From Halichondria panicea (taxonomy: Eukaryota > Porifera > Demospongiae > Suberitida > Halichondriidae), in NCBI RefSeq assembly GCF_963675165.1, contig NC_087383.1, positions 4,060,979 to 4,124,978 on the forward strand: 64,000 nt of DNA, given 5' to 3'. The notes below the pieces were generated by a model. It searched no databases. It was not told the origin of the DNA and saw nothing but the letters and a program-made list of their open reading frames with translations. Shown here piece after piece: positions 35,439 through 46,212 of this stretch (the first letter of the stretch is position 1; every line of letters starts with the position of its first letter). Both the position numbers and the translations under genes were made by a program.

Positions 35439-35655
35439 CCGTATAGCGCGAAATTTTCGAGGCACTTATATTTCGTGGATTGGCCTCTAAAAGCCATTTC
35501 GTTGCACAATGTTCGCAGAATGACTGCTTACCGGAAGCCACGCCTTTAAATCTTGCATGTTATAGCAGGTAAAGAACGATTTTCGTGGACTTAATTTTCG
35601 TGTAGGATTGCTAACCCACGAAAATTAAGCCCCTCGAAAATTTCGCGCTATACGG
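35439..35655. mobile_element. CCGTATAGCGCGAAATTTTC MITE, 217 bp
   Basis: The left end CCGTATAGCGCGAAATTTTC is the exact inverse of the right end, with TA flanks. Internal CGTGGATT and CCACGAAAATTAAG words also form an inner inverted repeat. It lies between the coiled-coil remnant and the 3' end of NLR copy 3. Confidence 0.88.
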
Positions 35656-35726
35656 TATTGACAAGTTGTAATTAATTAAAATTGTCATTGATAACGATCA
35701 ATCTCAATTAATAATTAATAATTAAT

Positions 35727-38700
35727 CTAAAAATAATTACGCATATTAATCCATTTGTTTTGCACATCAATCTCGGGTAGTCCATTTCTCTTCCTCTCTT
35801 TGTTAGCGTCCCTGAATACTGTCTCGATACAGGATGGTAGGTGATAGGGTATCAACAATCGTGTCAGTTCAGAGCAGTGGGTGGTTAGATGTCTGGCAAG
35901 CGTCTTCATTCCATCTTCTGTTATTGAGTCATTACCATAAATGTATAGTGTTTCAATCTTGTTGATCAGTCCAGTTGATAGCTCCTCGATACTCTGATCA
36001 GTCAGTTTACAGGAACCCAAGATCAATGTTCTCAGAGTCTTATTAACTGCAAGTCCAGCAGCAATGTGACGACAGCTAGTCACTGTGTTAATAGACAAAT
36101 TAAGATGTTCGAGGGAATTATTTGTATTCAGAAGTTGATAGAGGGCAGCTCCATTGTCGTCTGATATTGTTAGTGAGCAACTGTACAGGTCCAGGCTCTT
36201 TAATGATGTGTTAGTTGACAAGGCCTCACAGAGTGTGCTAAGTCCACTGTTGCCAATGGCATTATTAGACAAAACCAATTTAGATATTGAACTAGTGTTC
36301 TCGATAATCTCAGCGATGTGTATCCCTTCTGTAGGAATATCATTATTACAGTTGGGACACTTGGAGAGTCCTCGGGCCAGAAATTTGCAGCCTTGGTCAC
36401 CAATAGAGCAATTGCTGAGGCTAAGTCTGAATCCATTACTGCTATTGGAACAAACTGATGCGAAATATCCAACAGAGAGGCAGTCAATAGGATTCATTGT
36501 AGTGTGATCAAGATCTAGATTGTGATTAAGAAGATTAGCCACAAACACACACAGTGACGAGTCTTCAGCTTCGTACAAACAATTGATGAGGGACAACAAA
36601 AGGGGCTTCGGCTCACCATACTTCTTCTCTTTCTCACTTTTGACAATCTTTCTGACCAGATCAAAAACAGTGGCTGGAACTGGACATAACAATCGAGGTA
36701 GCAAGCTGAGGATTGGTCTACTAGTTTTCAGTTTGGTGATACCAGCATAAAACTGGAAGACTGCACTGAATCGAGGATTCCCGAAGAGCTTCTGGAATAC
36801 AGAAATTTGTTGCTTGGGAGACATGAGAGAGATGTGGATTGCTGCTAGCAGCTCTTGAATAGACAAGTGGAGAAAGCAGTAGTAAACCAAATAACCATCG
36901 CTAATGATACTGGGAACAGTTTGTAATAATCCAACGTTTGAAATGTCCTTCGTAATGCGAAGAGCGGCCAAATCACCATCAGTAAATGTCGCTTTATTTT
37001 GTTCAATCCCATGATATGCAAGTTGACACATTTGTACAGTCTCTGTTCTGATTTCCGAGGGCAGTGAGTCTGGGGATGTGATGTCTCCCACTGGAATGGT
37101 GTTCCTCAACTTCTCCTGGAGGTATCTCTTGAGAGAGCTCTGGACCACTGATGTGAATATTTCGTGGTTGGATGTGGGGAGTGAGTGGTTATCAGAAAGG
37201 AAGCAATTAACGATGATGGAAGCATTGAGGGGGAGGTAGCAGCTACCTTCTACCGCTGGGTTCTCTCGAATTCTCTCCAGTAGAGTCTGCACAGCTTGTG
37301 AGTCACCTTCCAGACACTCGGTAAAGTACTGTTCTAGTTCATGTGGATTGAACCCCAACACCTCCACCCTGGACGAGACTAGTGGGTGGAGCTCAGCCGA
37401 AGATGACGGTCGAGATGTTACAATCAGGGTGGATTTGTGAAGCGGACGTTCTTGTGACATGTCTGGTCGAATTAGTTTGTTGATGATTGAGTCTCTAGGG
37501 AGGTCAGAAGGAAGTTCGTCCCATCCGTCCAGCACCCACAGTACACCTTTGCCATACAATGACATAGTTGCAGTCTCTGTTTCATTAGCCATCGCTTTGT
37601 TTGTGCAGGGAAGTATGTCAGCAATTGTCTTTGCTTCTCTAACGAGGGGATCTCTCAGTCTCACGAGGATTGCAATATCAAACTCTTGGAACAGTTTCCC
37701 CTTTGCCCACTCCTGACAGATGTGTAGAGCAAGGGTGCTCTTACCAGAGCCGGGAGCTCCTTCAATCAGCACAAAGTGTCTTCTATCTCCAATCTCAGAG
37801 AAAATGTTAGTCAAGTTAACGGGAGTTTTTTTAAGTAAAATATCGTCAATTTTTCCTGTGATTGTTAGTTTAACAAATTCATCGTCGATTCTTCCTCTCT
37901 GTATTTTCTCCTTCTGAATCATGGCCAGTTTAAAGACTTTGTTTGTTGAGACGGGAGGCCATTGTGTGGCTGATGTGGATACTTGTGTTTTGTAGCAACT
38001 TTGTAGGTAGTCCCTGTACGAGGACAGCTTGTGGTTCAGCAGGACCCTCTCTCGGGAGGGGGGACACGAGGTGGTGGAGTCTGGGGAAAAAAACAATAGG
38101 TGAGTACCATTCCTAGTGATCTTAATACAGAATAGGTGTAATAATAGCAATTAAGTTGAAGAGTCCCTTATTTGGTTGCAATCACTCCCACACCGTATGG
38201 TACCACAATGACCACACTCTCACATGACAGACTCACATTTGTCAGACAAGTACTTGCACACTTGAACAGCAACGTCTCCTTTAAGCAGGGAGAGTATGAT
38301 GAGTAGCAGAGCTTGGAAGGTGGCTTGTAGTTGGTTCTTGTTCTGCCAGTATTCTAGGGCAAGTTTCATTCCGGCTTGAGTGCGGTTTAGACGTGTTTTA
38401 GCCTTCACTTCGCTTACGTCAGTTTTCTGTCCAGGTGACAGCTCCAGCTTTTCAAGATAGTCATCAGTGTTATCGAAACATGCTGCTAACTCAGGTAAAT
38501 CTGGTTCCTTTATTGCTGTATTGAGCTGCTCATCAGTCAGTTTCAATTCTGTCTTCAGATCATCAATTGTGAGCTCTGAGGGAATTCACCATTAAAAATA
38601 GTAATAATTTTGTAGCAGTGTGTCAGTGGACTCTAATATCTGTCTATGCACGTCATATGTACAATAGTTGTTATACTACCAAAGGTGAAAGTGGTGTAGA

Positions 38701-38874
38701 ACCATAGATGATATAGATATAGATCTAGTGCTGATGTCAGTATAGTCAGTAGAACCAAGATCTAGATCCCGAGCGAGCTAGATATAGGGCATGTGTCATG
38801 TGTAAGTGTGTGTACTAATCTAACTGAATCATTCAAGGACTTAGATTACCTTGATTTTGCTCTTTAGCGGCCAT
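35727..38874 (-). CDS. NLR copy 3: DEATH-NACHT-LRR receptor, intact, shorter LRR
   Basis: Exons on the minus strand: 38850-38874 (MAAKEQNQ), 38237-38575 (DEATH fold) and 35727-38080 (NACHT-LRR). They join in phase to 905 residues. Walker A GAPGSGKSTLAL and GVLWVLDGWDELP are intact. Relative to copies 2 and 4, one internal block of about 56 residues (two LRRs, the NNHGALPRLL..LRYICEALS unit) is missing between two EALSTN repeats. That is what unequal crossing-over in the LRR array would give. The exon 2 acceptor is CCCTCAG rather than TTTTCAG and the first intron is longer. The role is inferred as for copy 2. The gene is divergently arranged with the EFR3-like gene, with 218 bp between start codons. 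Confidence 0.92.
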
Positions 38875-39092
38875 TCCAACACGTACATCTAGTTTGTTTA
38901 CTTGCCAGAGTTTGTTTACTTGCTTGGCTAGTTCCCTGCAGTGGACCACTCCCTTTAGTTGTGAGAGGGTGTGGTTGTTTAATAATTATTTCACATTTGG
39001 CCAGCCTCTAGCTCCACTGTAAAAACCTCTGCTCTCACGTTACGTTTACAGCTTGGTCTACTATCAATCAAGACACAGAACTAGATCTAACT
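38875..39092. promoter_or_regulatory. Shared intergenic region, NLR copy 3 and EFR3-like gene
   Basis: Only 218 bp separate two divergent start codons, so both promoters must lie here or inside the genes. It contains GTTTACTTGCCAGAGTTTGTTTACTTGC (a 17-bp direct repeat) and a short AT-rich patch with ATAATTATT. No strong TATA box is obvious. Confidence 0.5.
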
Positions 39093-39669
39093 ATGGCGAC
39101 GTGCTTCTGCTGCCCCAAACCTCGCTACAATTACAAACGGCTGGTTGATGGGCTCTTCCCAGAGGACCCTCAAACACCCACACCTGTGTCTGCTAATATG
39201 GACAAGCTGCTCTTCTTTGCTCAAACCTCCCCTGACCATCTGGACAATATTGGAGAGTACCTCGCTCTGAGACTGCCTGCAAAGAGAGAGAAACGGGTTA
39301 GACGACTATTTCAGAGACGTACCTGTATGTACAATGTCGACATGTTATGTATAGCTAGGGGAAAGTTATCGACCATCCCCATACCTACGGAACAGAAAAT
39401 GGTGTATATGTGTGGCTGGGAACTTTAAATGTTATATCTATGATACAACTATAGTATCCAATGGCTTTCTCCCAAACGTGGTACAAAATACAATTTTCAT
39501 GCCTCTCCCTCCCCCCAGGCATGTGAGTGTGGCTCTGCAAGTGACGGAGAAGCTGCTGTCAGCCTGTGACTCACAAAAGCTCCAGTTGATTGTGGATACC
39601 TACTTGGATATACTGCATAATATGCTGGAAACGAGCAACACAGAACTGCATATCATGGCCACCATTTCG

Positions 39670-39850
39670 GTGAGTAGGGAGTGGGTGTGTGGTGTGTGTG
39701 GGTGTGAGTAGAGTGTGTGTCTGTGATAGTGCCGAGAGTGAACGTGCGTGTATGTGTGTGGGTGTGAGTAGCGAGTGTGAGTGTGAGAGTGTGGAAAGTG
39801 AACATGCATGTATATGTGTGGGTGTGTGTAGTGGCCATTGGCCAGGAGTG
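39670..39850. repeat. GTGTGTGGGTGTGAGTAG minisatellite in EFR3-like intron 2
   Basis: Two to three diverged units of about 65 bp, built on GTGTGGGTGTGAGTAG and GTGAACATGCATGTATGTG, fill most of the intron directly after the splice donor. Frames read across it on either strand are low-complexity artefacts. Confidence 0.8.
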
Positions 39851-41289
39851 AGTGTGTGAAGTGAACTTGTTTATACAACACATTGACCCTTCCTCCGCAC
39901 ACACACAGTTTGTGAAGTTTGCCGAGCGAGAGGAAGGGAACACCCCCTACCACAGACAGTACGACTTCCTCATCCACCGCTTTGCCTCTCTTAGCCTCAC
40001 CAAGAATGTCGACGACGCCGATAAATATCACGAGTATGTGTACATTTACTGTTTTGAAATTAGTTTGAGTGGCCACAGGTCGAAGTGTTAGGTGTCATAT
40101 TTTAACTGTACTGCCCTTAGGGTACTCTGCCACATGCATAACTTGTGATCACATTGCTTTCATCACCAACTCCACCCCTCCCCACTACACCTCACACAGG
40201 ACGCGGATGGCTGGGTTGCAAGGGCTGAGGGGAGTGATAAAGAAGATTGGTCGGCAAGACAACCTCCAGATGAACATTTGGGACCTAGATCACATGAACA
40301 AGATAGTGTCGCCCAGTCAAGGTATACTGTCTAGGAAAGTCACTACAATTTGCTTCAGTTCTACTCCTGGAGCACTAGCTAATACACATACTTCAATGAG
40401 TAAATGTTGATAGCCTCAGTCTGTATCAAACTTACCTATTGATGGTCTTAGATAATTATACAGTGTGTGCCAATAGTAACCTCCCTCCCACTCTGACAGA
40501 GAGTCTGGTGAGATCCAGCCTGTTGTGGAGGAGGGGGACAGTCTGGGAGGGTACTCTCAGGATAATCTCACTGAGCTCATCACTTTTGCCGGACTCTCTC
40601 ACATCGATAGTGTCCTCAAGCCAATACTGCAGTAAGTCAGTCAATGCCTCGTGTGCGTCGGTGCTACTTGTAGGCAAGGTGGTTTCCCTAATGTATATGT
40701 ATATACATTGTGCGTACGTAGGTGTTACAACACTGTACTTGTAGGCAAGGTGATTTCCCTAATAGGTGTAACTTAAATGGAACTGCATTCAGCAGGAGTT
40801 CATTAGGATTCTTATTGAACTCCTGATGTTAGTAAAGTGCTATGACCTATTGTACAATGTTGTCTCAGCAGGTCTAGTACTATGACAACCATTGTCTCAT
40901 TTCCTGTGTATGTACATGTAGTAACACTCCATTGCTCCCCTTGTAGACACTTTGACCTAAACAAACTATGGATATCGGACAAGGAATTCACAGCTGGTGT
41001 GTACGTCATCGTTGTGGAAGCCATGCAGGTACACGTATATACATGCACTGATGGCCAAGTGTTCTCACCATAGTGTATAGTGCATCATAAAAATACTTGT
41101 GGTCATACGATCGACTGTAAATTCTGACTTGACTGTCCACAACGGACTGTCAACAGTATTTCGTTGCTCTCTGCTTTATTCTGTTGTGTAACATTGATAG
41201 CTTTCAGGTCCAACATACTCCGTCACTTTCTGAACAGGATTGTTTATTCAAGCATTTCAATTGTTCCCTCCAGTGTCCACTTACAGTGT

Positions 41290-41870
41290 AGACATGTACC
41301 CCCCAGTGTACATTATCTTATCCCCCCACAGCCCCCCAGTGTACATTATCTTATCCCCCCACAGCCCCCAGTGTACATTATCTTATCCCCCCACAGCCCC
41401 CCAGTGTACATTATCTTATCCCCCACAGTCCCCAGTGTACAGTATCTAACACGTACCCCCACAGCCCCCCAGTGTACATTATCTTATCCCCCACAGCCCC
41501 CCAGTGTACAGTATCTTATCCCCCACAGCTCCCAGTGTACAGTATCTAACACGTACCCCCACAGCCCCCCAGTGTACATTATCTTATCCCCCACAGCCCC
41601 CCAGTGTACAGTATCTTATCCCCCACAGCCCCCAGTGTACAGTATCTAACACGTACCCCCACAGCCCCCCAGTGTACATTATCTTATCCCCCACAGCCCT
41701 CCAGTGTACAGTATCTAACACGTACCCCCACAGCCCCCCAGTGTACATTATCTTATCCCCCCACAGCCCCCCCAGTGTACATTATCTTATCCCCCACAGC
41801 CCCCCAGTGTACAGTATCTAACACGTACCCCCACAGGCCCCCACTGTACATTATCCACTGTACATGTACC
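41290..41870. repeat. CCCCCAGTGTACATTATCTT minisatellite in EFR3-like intron 6
   Basis: About 15 units of 32-50 bp mix two variants: CAGTGTACATTATCTTATCC and CAGTGTACAGTATCTAACAC. Each is preceded by CCCCCACAGCCCC. They form higher-order groups of three units. The true acceptor of exon 7 (CCCCCACAG at 41877) is the last of a series of near-identical acceptor-like sites. Confidence 0.92.
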
Positions 41871-43049
41871 CCCACAGAGACAGGATCGGTACAAGGCCGT
41901 CCAGTCGCTGGTGGACCACCTGGATGCCAAGGTGAAGGAGTCCTGGGAGACCAAACAAGGGATCCTCGGCACACTCTCTAAGTGTGTTGCCGTGGCAGCA
42001 GACAGCTCTCTAGGTGAGTCTCCATGGTAAAGTACTTGTATGGTTTCAACACTATTTTTGGGCCATTTTCTAAAGAAGGCTATACGCATTTATTCTTCAT
42101 ACGTAGATGCTTTCATAGCTGTTATTAAAGTTTCTGCATGACTGTACATGTATGTTTTGACACGGTTTAATTCCACGCTTTAATCTGCATACATGTATTT
42201 ACATTACTTAGCTTGTGTCCACTCATGCAGGTCCGTCTGTACTGGATATATTCCGTACACTGGTCCGCCACCTCCGTATCTCCATAGAAACTGTTTCAGA
42301 AGGCCCCTCCGACCTCACGTCCTCTCTGACCTTTCAGCAATCCATCACTATATCACTGTGGGGGAGTTTGCAGGAGTCCTTCCTGACTATCACAAGCCAG
42401 ATATACTGGGGCTCATCAACTCTTATGTACCCGTGGCCTCAGGGGGTCTTGATAGCGGAGCCACCACTGGACTGCCTGTACATCCTCTGGCAGCTCAGGA
42501 CACTCAAAACAGGTGAGAATGATATTTTAAAGCAGTTGCTTCATTTAGCTGTTTGTGTACATGTATATGTTTAGTTTCCTGTCATAAACACTGTTTGTAC
42601 ATGTACATGTTCTCTGATTCTGGTGCCTTCGTAAAACATGTTTATAGCAGTAACCTTTGAGTAGTTATACTTATTGTCCATATACATCAGAATTTATGGC
42701 AGTAAACCTCCGAGGACGAGGGCAAAGAGAATGATCTGCTTATAATTATGTGACCATGCACAATAGACTGCATGCTTCCATAATTGTATTCTCTCCTTTA
42801 TTATGCAGCCCCATGTTGACTACCTCCCTGGTCAAGTGTTTGAGGGCGGTGGCTGACACCTGTCACGCATCAGTGCTGGAGACTGCGTTCCCAGGGCAAC
42901 TGTTTGCCTCCCTCGTCCAATTGCTCCTCATACGAGAGCCCATCACACAGGCCCTACTCTGGCATCGTCTCGTAGATCACCATGCCAACAAAGACAAGAT
43001 TCCTCTCAACACGTGCGTGGATGTGTCTGTGTGTGTGTGCACTTTGCTA

Positions 43050-43892
43050 CAGTAGCCCTCATATAAAAGTTCCCGTTCCGTACCGTTCAATTTGCGTACA
43101 ACGGTTCGCGTAGAAACGGAATGAAAACGGAAGCCAGCTCATTAAAATTTAATACGGTACGGAAATAACCGTTTTAATTCTGAAATAACGTTCGCACGTG
43201 TAGCTGCATGATTTGCTCCGTAGCTAGCTGGCTAGTGTTCCAAGAAATCAAGCTGGTGAACTGTTCTACTAAACAAAGAATCCTCATCCTTCACAAACAG
43301 CTACGAAGCAAGTACAGAATCCCTAAGAAGCAAGGTCAAGGCGAGCTAGATCTAGTTAGAATAATTACTGACATTTAGTTTGAACATTTATATTTATATT
43401 TATAGCACTGTACATGAATTTGTTATTCTTCATTTGACATGATGTTTTAATGATACAGGACATTGTATACGATAGTGTATAATTTATAATGAAGTGTTCA
43501 ACAAAAGTAATAGTACAATCAGATCATAATATAATGTAGCTGTATCTAAGATTCCAGACTGAGAGATCCGGTTGACTTGCTACTACCAACTTTCTCATCT
43601 TCTTCCAGCCTTGCATGTAAGTTCTGCAGTATTCCCAGTGCTATTTGTATGCCCCTGGATTACACTAGAGAAGTTAGTACATTTGTAGCTTGCTTAGTAC
43701 ATACAGAATAAATAAAAATTATTATTGCTAACTCAGCAAATTCCACCCGTTTTTTCTCCTAGAACGGTGTAGGTAATTACGGTGCGTTTATGAATAATAC
43801 GCTACCGTTTAGTTAGCCTTTTCTGACTCCGTAAAAACGGGAACGTTACGTGCAACTGAAACGCAACGGGAACTTTTATATGAGGGCTACTG
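43050..43892. mobile_element. CAGTAGCCCTC element, copy 1 (843 bp)
   Basis: Ends CAGTAGCCCTCATATAAAAG and CTTTTATATGAGGGCTACTG are perfect inverted repeats and lie between TA dinucleotides. Subterminal parts hold ACGGTTCG/CGTTTTTACG-like words. There is no long reading frame, so it is non-autonomous. It starts 38 bp after the last recognisable EFR3-like exon. Confidence 0.93.
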
Positions 43893-43999
43893 TACATGTG
43901 TAGCTTATCACAAGTTATTACAATTGCTGGACTTAACAAAAGGACTTATTGTAAATCCTGTCCTAACTACAGAGACATTTTGATGCTAAAACCTTAGTA

Positions 44000-44810
44000 C
44001 AGTAGCCCTCATATAAAAGTTCCCGTTCCGTACCGTTCAATTTGCGTACAACGGTTCGCGTAGAAACGGAATGAAAACGGAAGCCAGCTCATTAAAATTT
44101 AATACGGTACGGAAATAACCGTTTTAATTCTGAAATAACGTTCGCACGTGTAGCTGCATGATTTGCTCCGTAGCTAGCTGGCTAGTGTTCCAAGAAATCA
44201 AGCTGGTGAACTGTTCTACTAAACAAAGAATCCTCATCCTTCACAAACAGCTACGGAGCAAGTACAGAATCCCTAAGAAGCAAGGTCAAGGCGAGCTAGA
44301 TCTAGTTAGAATAATTACTGACATTTAGTTTAAACATTTATATTTATATTTTCTTCATTTGACATGATGTTTTAATGATACAGGACATTGTATACGATAG
44401 TGTATAATTTATAATGAAGTGTTCAACAAAAGTAATAGTACAATCAGATCATAATATAATGTAGCTGTATCTAAGATTCCAGACTGAGAGATCCTTGCTA
44501 CTACCAACTTTCTCATCTTCTTCCAGCCTTGCATGTAAGTTCTGCAGTATTCCCAGTGCTATTTGTATGCCCCTGGATTACACTAGAGAAGTTAGTACAT
44601 TTGTAGTTTGCTTAGTACGTACAGAATAAATAAAAATTATTATTGCTAACTCAGCAAATTCCACCCGTTTTTTCTCCTAGAACGGTGTAGGTAATTACGG
44701 TGCGTTTATGAATAATACGCTACCGTTTAGTTAGCGTTTTCTGACTCCGTAAAAACGGGAACGTTACGTGCAACTGAAACGCAACGGGAACTTTTATATG
44801 AGGGCTACTG
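44000..44810. mobile_element. CAGTAGCCCTC element, copy 2 (811 bp)
   Basis: This is a direct copy of the element at 43050-43892 in the same orientation, again TA-flanked. It is nearly identical apart from a deletion of about 28 bp and a handful of substitutions. Only 107 bp separate the two. Near-identity means recent insertion, or tandem duplication of element plus spacer. Confidence 0.93.
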
Positions 44811-46212
44811 TAACTTCCATGATTGTATCTGTTGGTTAAGAGTTTATTATGTTTTCCTGTTTCTTTGCACAGTTTGTGTGTTATGCCACTGTGATCGACC
44901 CACCCCATGCTGGAGGTTGATGTGAGTTGAGACTGAGAATGATGCCATCGCAATCACTTCAGTTAGATGAAATATGAGGAGAGTTGATGTTCTGTACAGC
45001 TGGAACATTTGGTGATTATTTGGCGAATGCAATGCAATACTATATACAGTGACGTTGTGTCCACCAGAATATTTAATTTGGCAATCTTCGGTAAATTGCC
45101 AAATTAAAGCACCCATAAAGTTTTCCATTATAAGGGATTTGCATTTTACAGGTAATTTCAAGTTATGATTCAGATTGCTTTTGTTGGCTTGTTACTGACC
45201 ATCATAACAGAAGCCAACCAAAATACTGATTATACCCAATATTTACTACATTGTGGTTGCAGTGCTCAACAATGATTATCCATCAACATGTGCTACCATA
45301 ATTATAGCAGGGAATTTTCGTAGGGTAAAAAATTCGTTTAACTCGAAAACGGTGATTTTAAGGAGTAAAAATTTCGTTTAGTCACTCATTGCCTGCACTG
45401 CATTCAAACGTTCTGGTAAGCCACACCTACGTTAAAATTTTGCGGAGGTCAGCTTGCCCACGAAAATAATTTTTTACCCCACGAAAATTACCCGCTATAC
45501 GGTATTAATTGCTCTGGTGCGTATACTTTTGTCCACTTTTTGACTGAAGCTCAGGCTCTACTGACTTTAACAATTCCAGTGTGAGCCTATTGACTTATTT
45601 TACGCCCCAGTCTTACGTGTAACATTACAAGCAATAATTGTATGAACATTATTTCTTACTCGCCCAGGTTCAGGTTTAGAAGTGTTGTGTTTGAGATCAC
45701 GTCAGGCAGATAGAGAAGGTGGAGCTGGTCCTCCAGGTGAGGGTGTTAATTTGGTATAGGTGCGTAAACTGTTCAAGAAGTTTACTGTATTAATTAGACT
45801 AAGATCTCAGGTATAGTGTTGGTATAATTATGCTGAAGAATAATTATGTAAGTGTATCTTACAATATATGCATTCTTTGTCTTGTACCAGTTGAAGTGTT
45901 TCACTGCCCTCTCTTCTCCCCACACAGGACCTCCTTCAGCTGCAATACGAGGGCCTGGCAATCATGAAGATGCTTGGGAGGGCCAAAGTGAACGTTAATC
46001 TGCTCATCTTCCTATAAACAAAAGGCGTGGATTTCACTAGCTAATTACTTGCATGTATAATTATAATTATATTCATTGACAATTTACAGCGCATTTCATT
46101 ATTACTGCGCTATAGTTGTAAAAACCTTAAATTTGTTTTTACTACACTATCGCAAATTATCACATTGAATATCATTATGGCAGAATAAAATTATTATTGT
46201 CAAAACTTTAAA
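44811..46212 (+). pseudogene. Coiled-coil exon remnants (copy 3) and spacer
   Basis: 45668-45738 corresponds to the FRFENVVFEIT exon with the same stop as copy 1, and ends RQIEKVELVLQ before GTGAGG. 45929-46015 reads DLLQLQYEGLAIMKMLGRAKVNVNLLIFL. The preceding kilobase has only scraps, and a MITE splits the sequence that is continuous near 25200. The remnant ends about 200 bp from the 3' end of NLR copy 4. Confidence 0.5.
45303..45502. mobile_element. CCGTATAG-family MITE with decayed left end
   Basis: The right end AAAATTACCCGCTATACGG plus TA is intact. The left end reads TATAGCAGGGAATTTTCG, lacking the outermost bases. The flanks (ATCCATCAACATGTG and TAATTGCTCTGG) are contiguous at 25195-25215, which represents the pre-insertion state. 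Confidence 0.75.

Larger units (their letters stand above)
39093..43012 (+). pseudogene. EFR3: EFR3-like gene, 5' half only, with frame problems
   Basis: Nine exons: 39093-39296, 39519-39669, 39909-40033, 40200-40321, 40502-40631, 40947-41028, 41878-42013, 42231-42512 and 42809-43012. The product starts MATCFCCPKPRYNYKRLVDG and keeps EFR3 landmarks: a Cys-rich palmitoylation-type N-terminus, PEDP, EEGNTPYHRQYDFLIHRF, RMAGLQGLRGV, HFDLNKLW, GPSVLDIFRTLVRHLRIS, LPDYHKP. EFR3 anchors PI4-kinase III alpha (PI4KA) at the plasma membrane. Exons 2 to 8 join in phase, but exon 1 to 2 is off by one base and exon 8 changes frame near 42338. The C-terminal half (normally another roughly 400 residues) is absent: transposons and then an NLR follow. 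So it is probably a truncated copy. A live gene with sequence errors and a distant 3' end is less likely. Confidence 0.8.

Noticed and set aside
39600..40076. 158-codon minus-strand His/Thr-rich frame
   Set aside because: It reads through the GT-rich minisatellite and antisense to two EFR3-like exons.
41290..41870. Possible CRISPR-like array
   Set aside because: Units are directly contiguous variants without unique spacers, and the setting is an animal intron.
41164..41981. Overlapping proline/tyrosine-rich open frames
   Set aside because: They are translations of the minisatellite in the EFR3-like intron and change with repeat register.
44847..45161. 104-codon minus-strand frame with LIWQFTEDCQIKYSGGHN
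   Set aside because: It includes a short inverted repeat (AATTTGGCAATCTTCGG region) and no recognisable domain; not conserved in the paralogous spacers.
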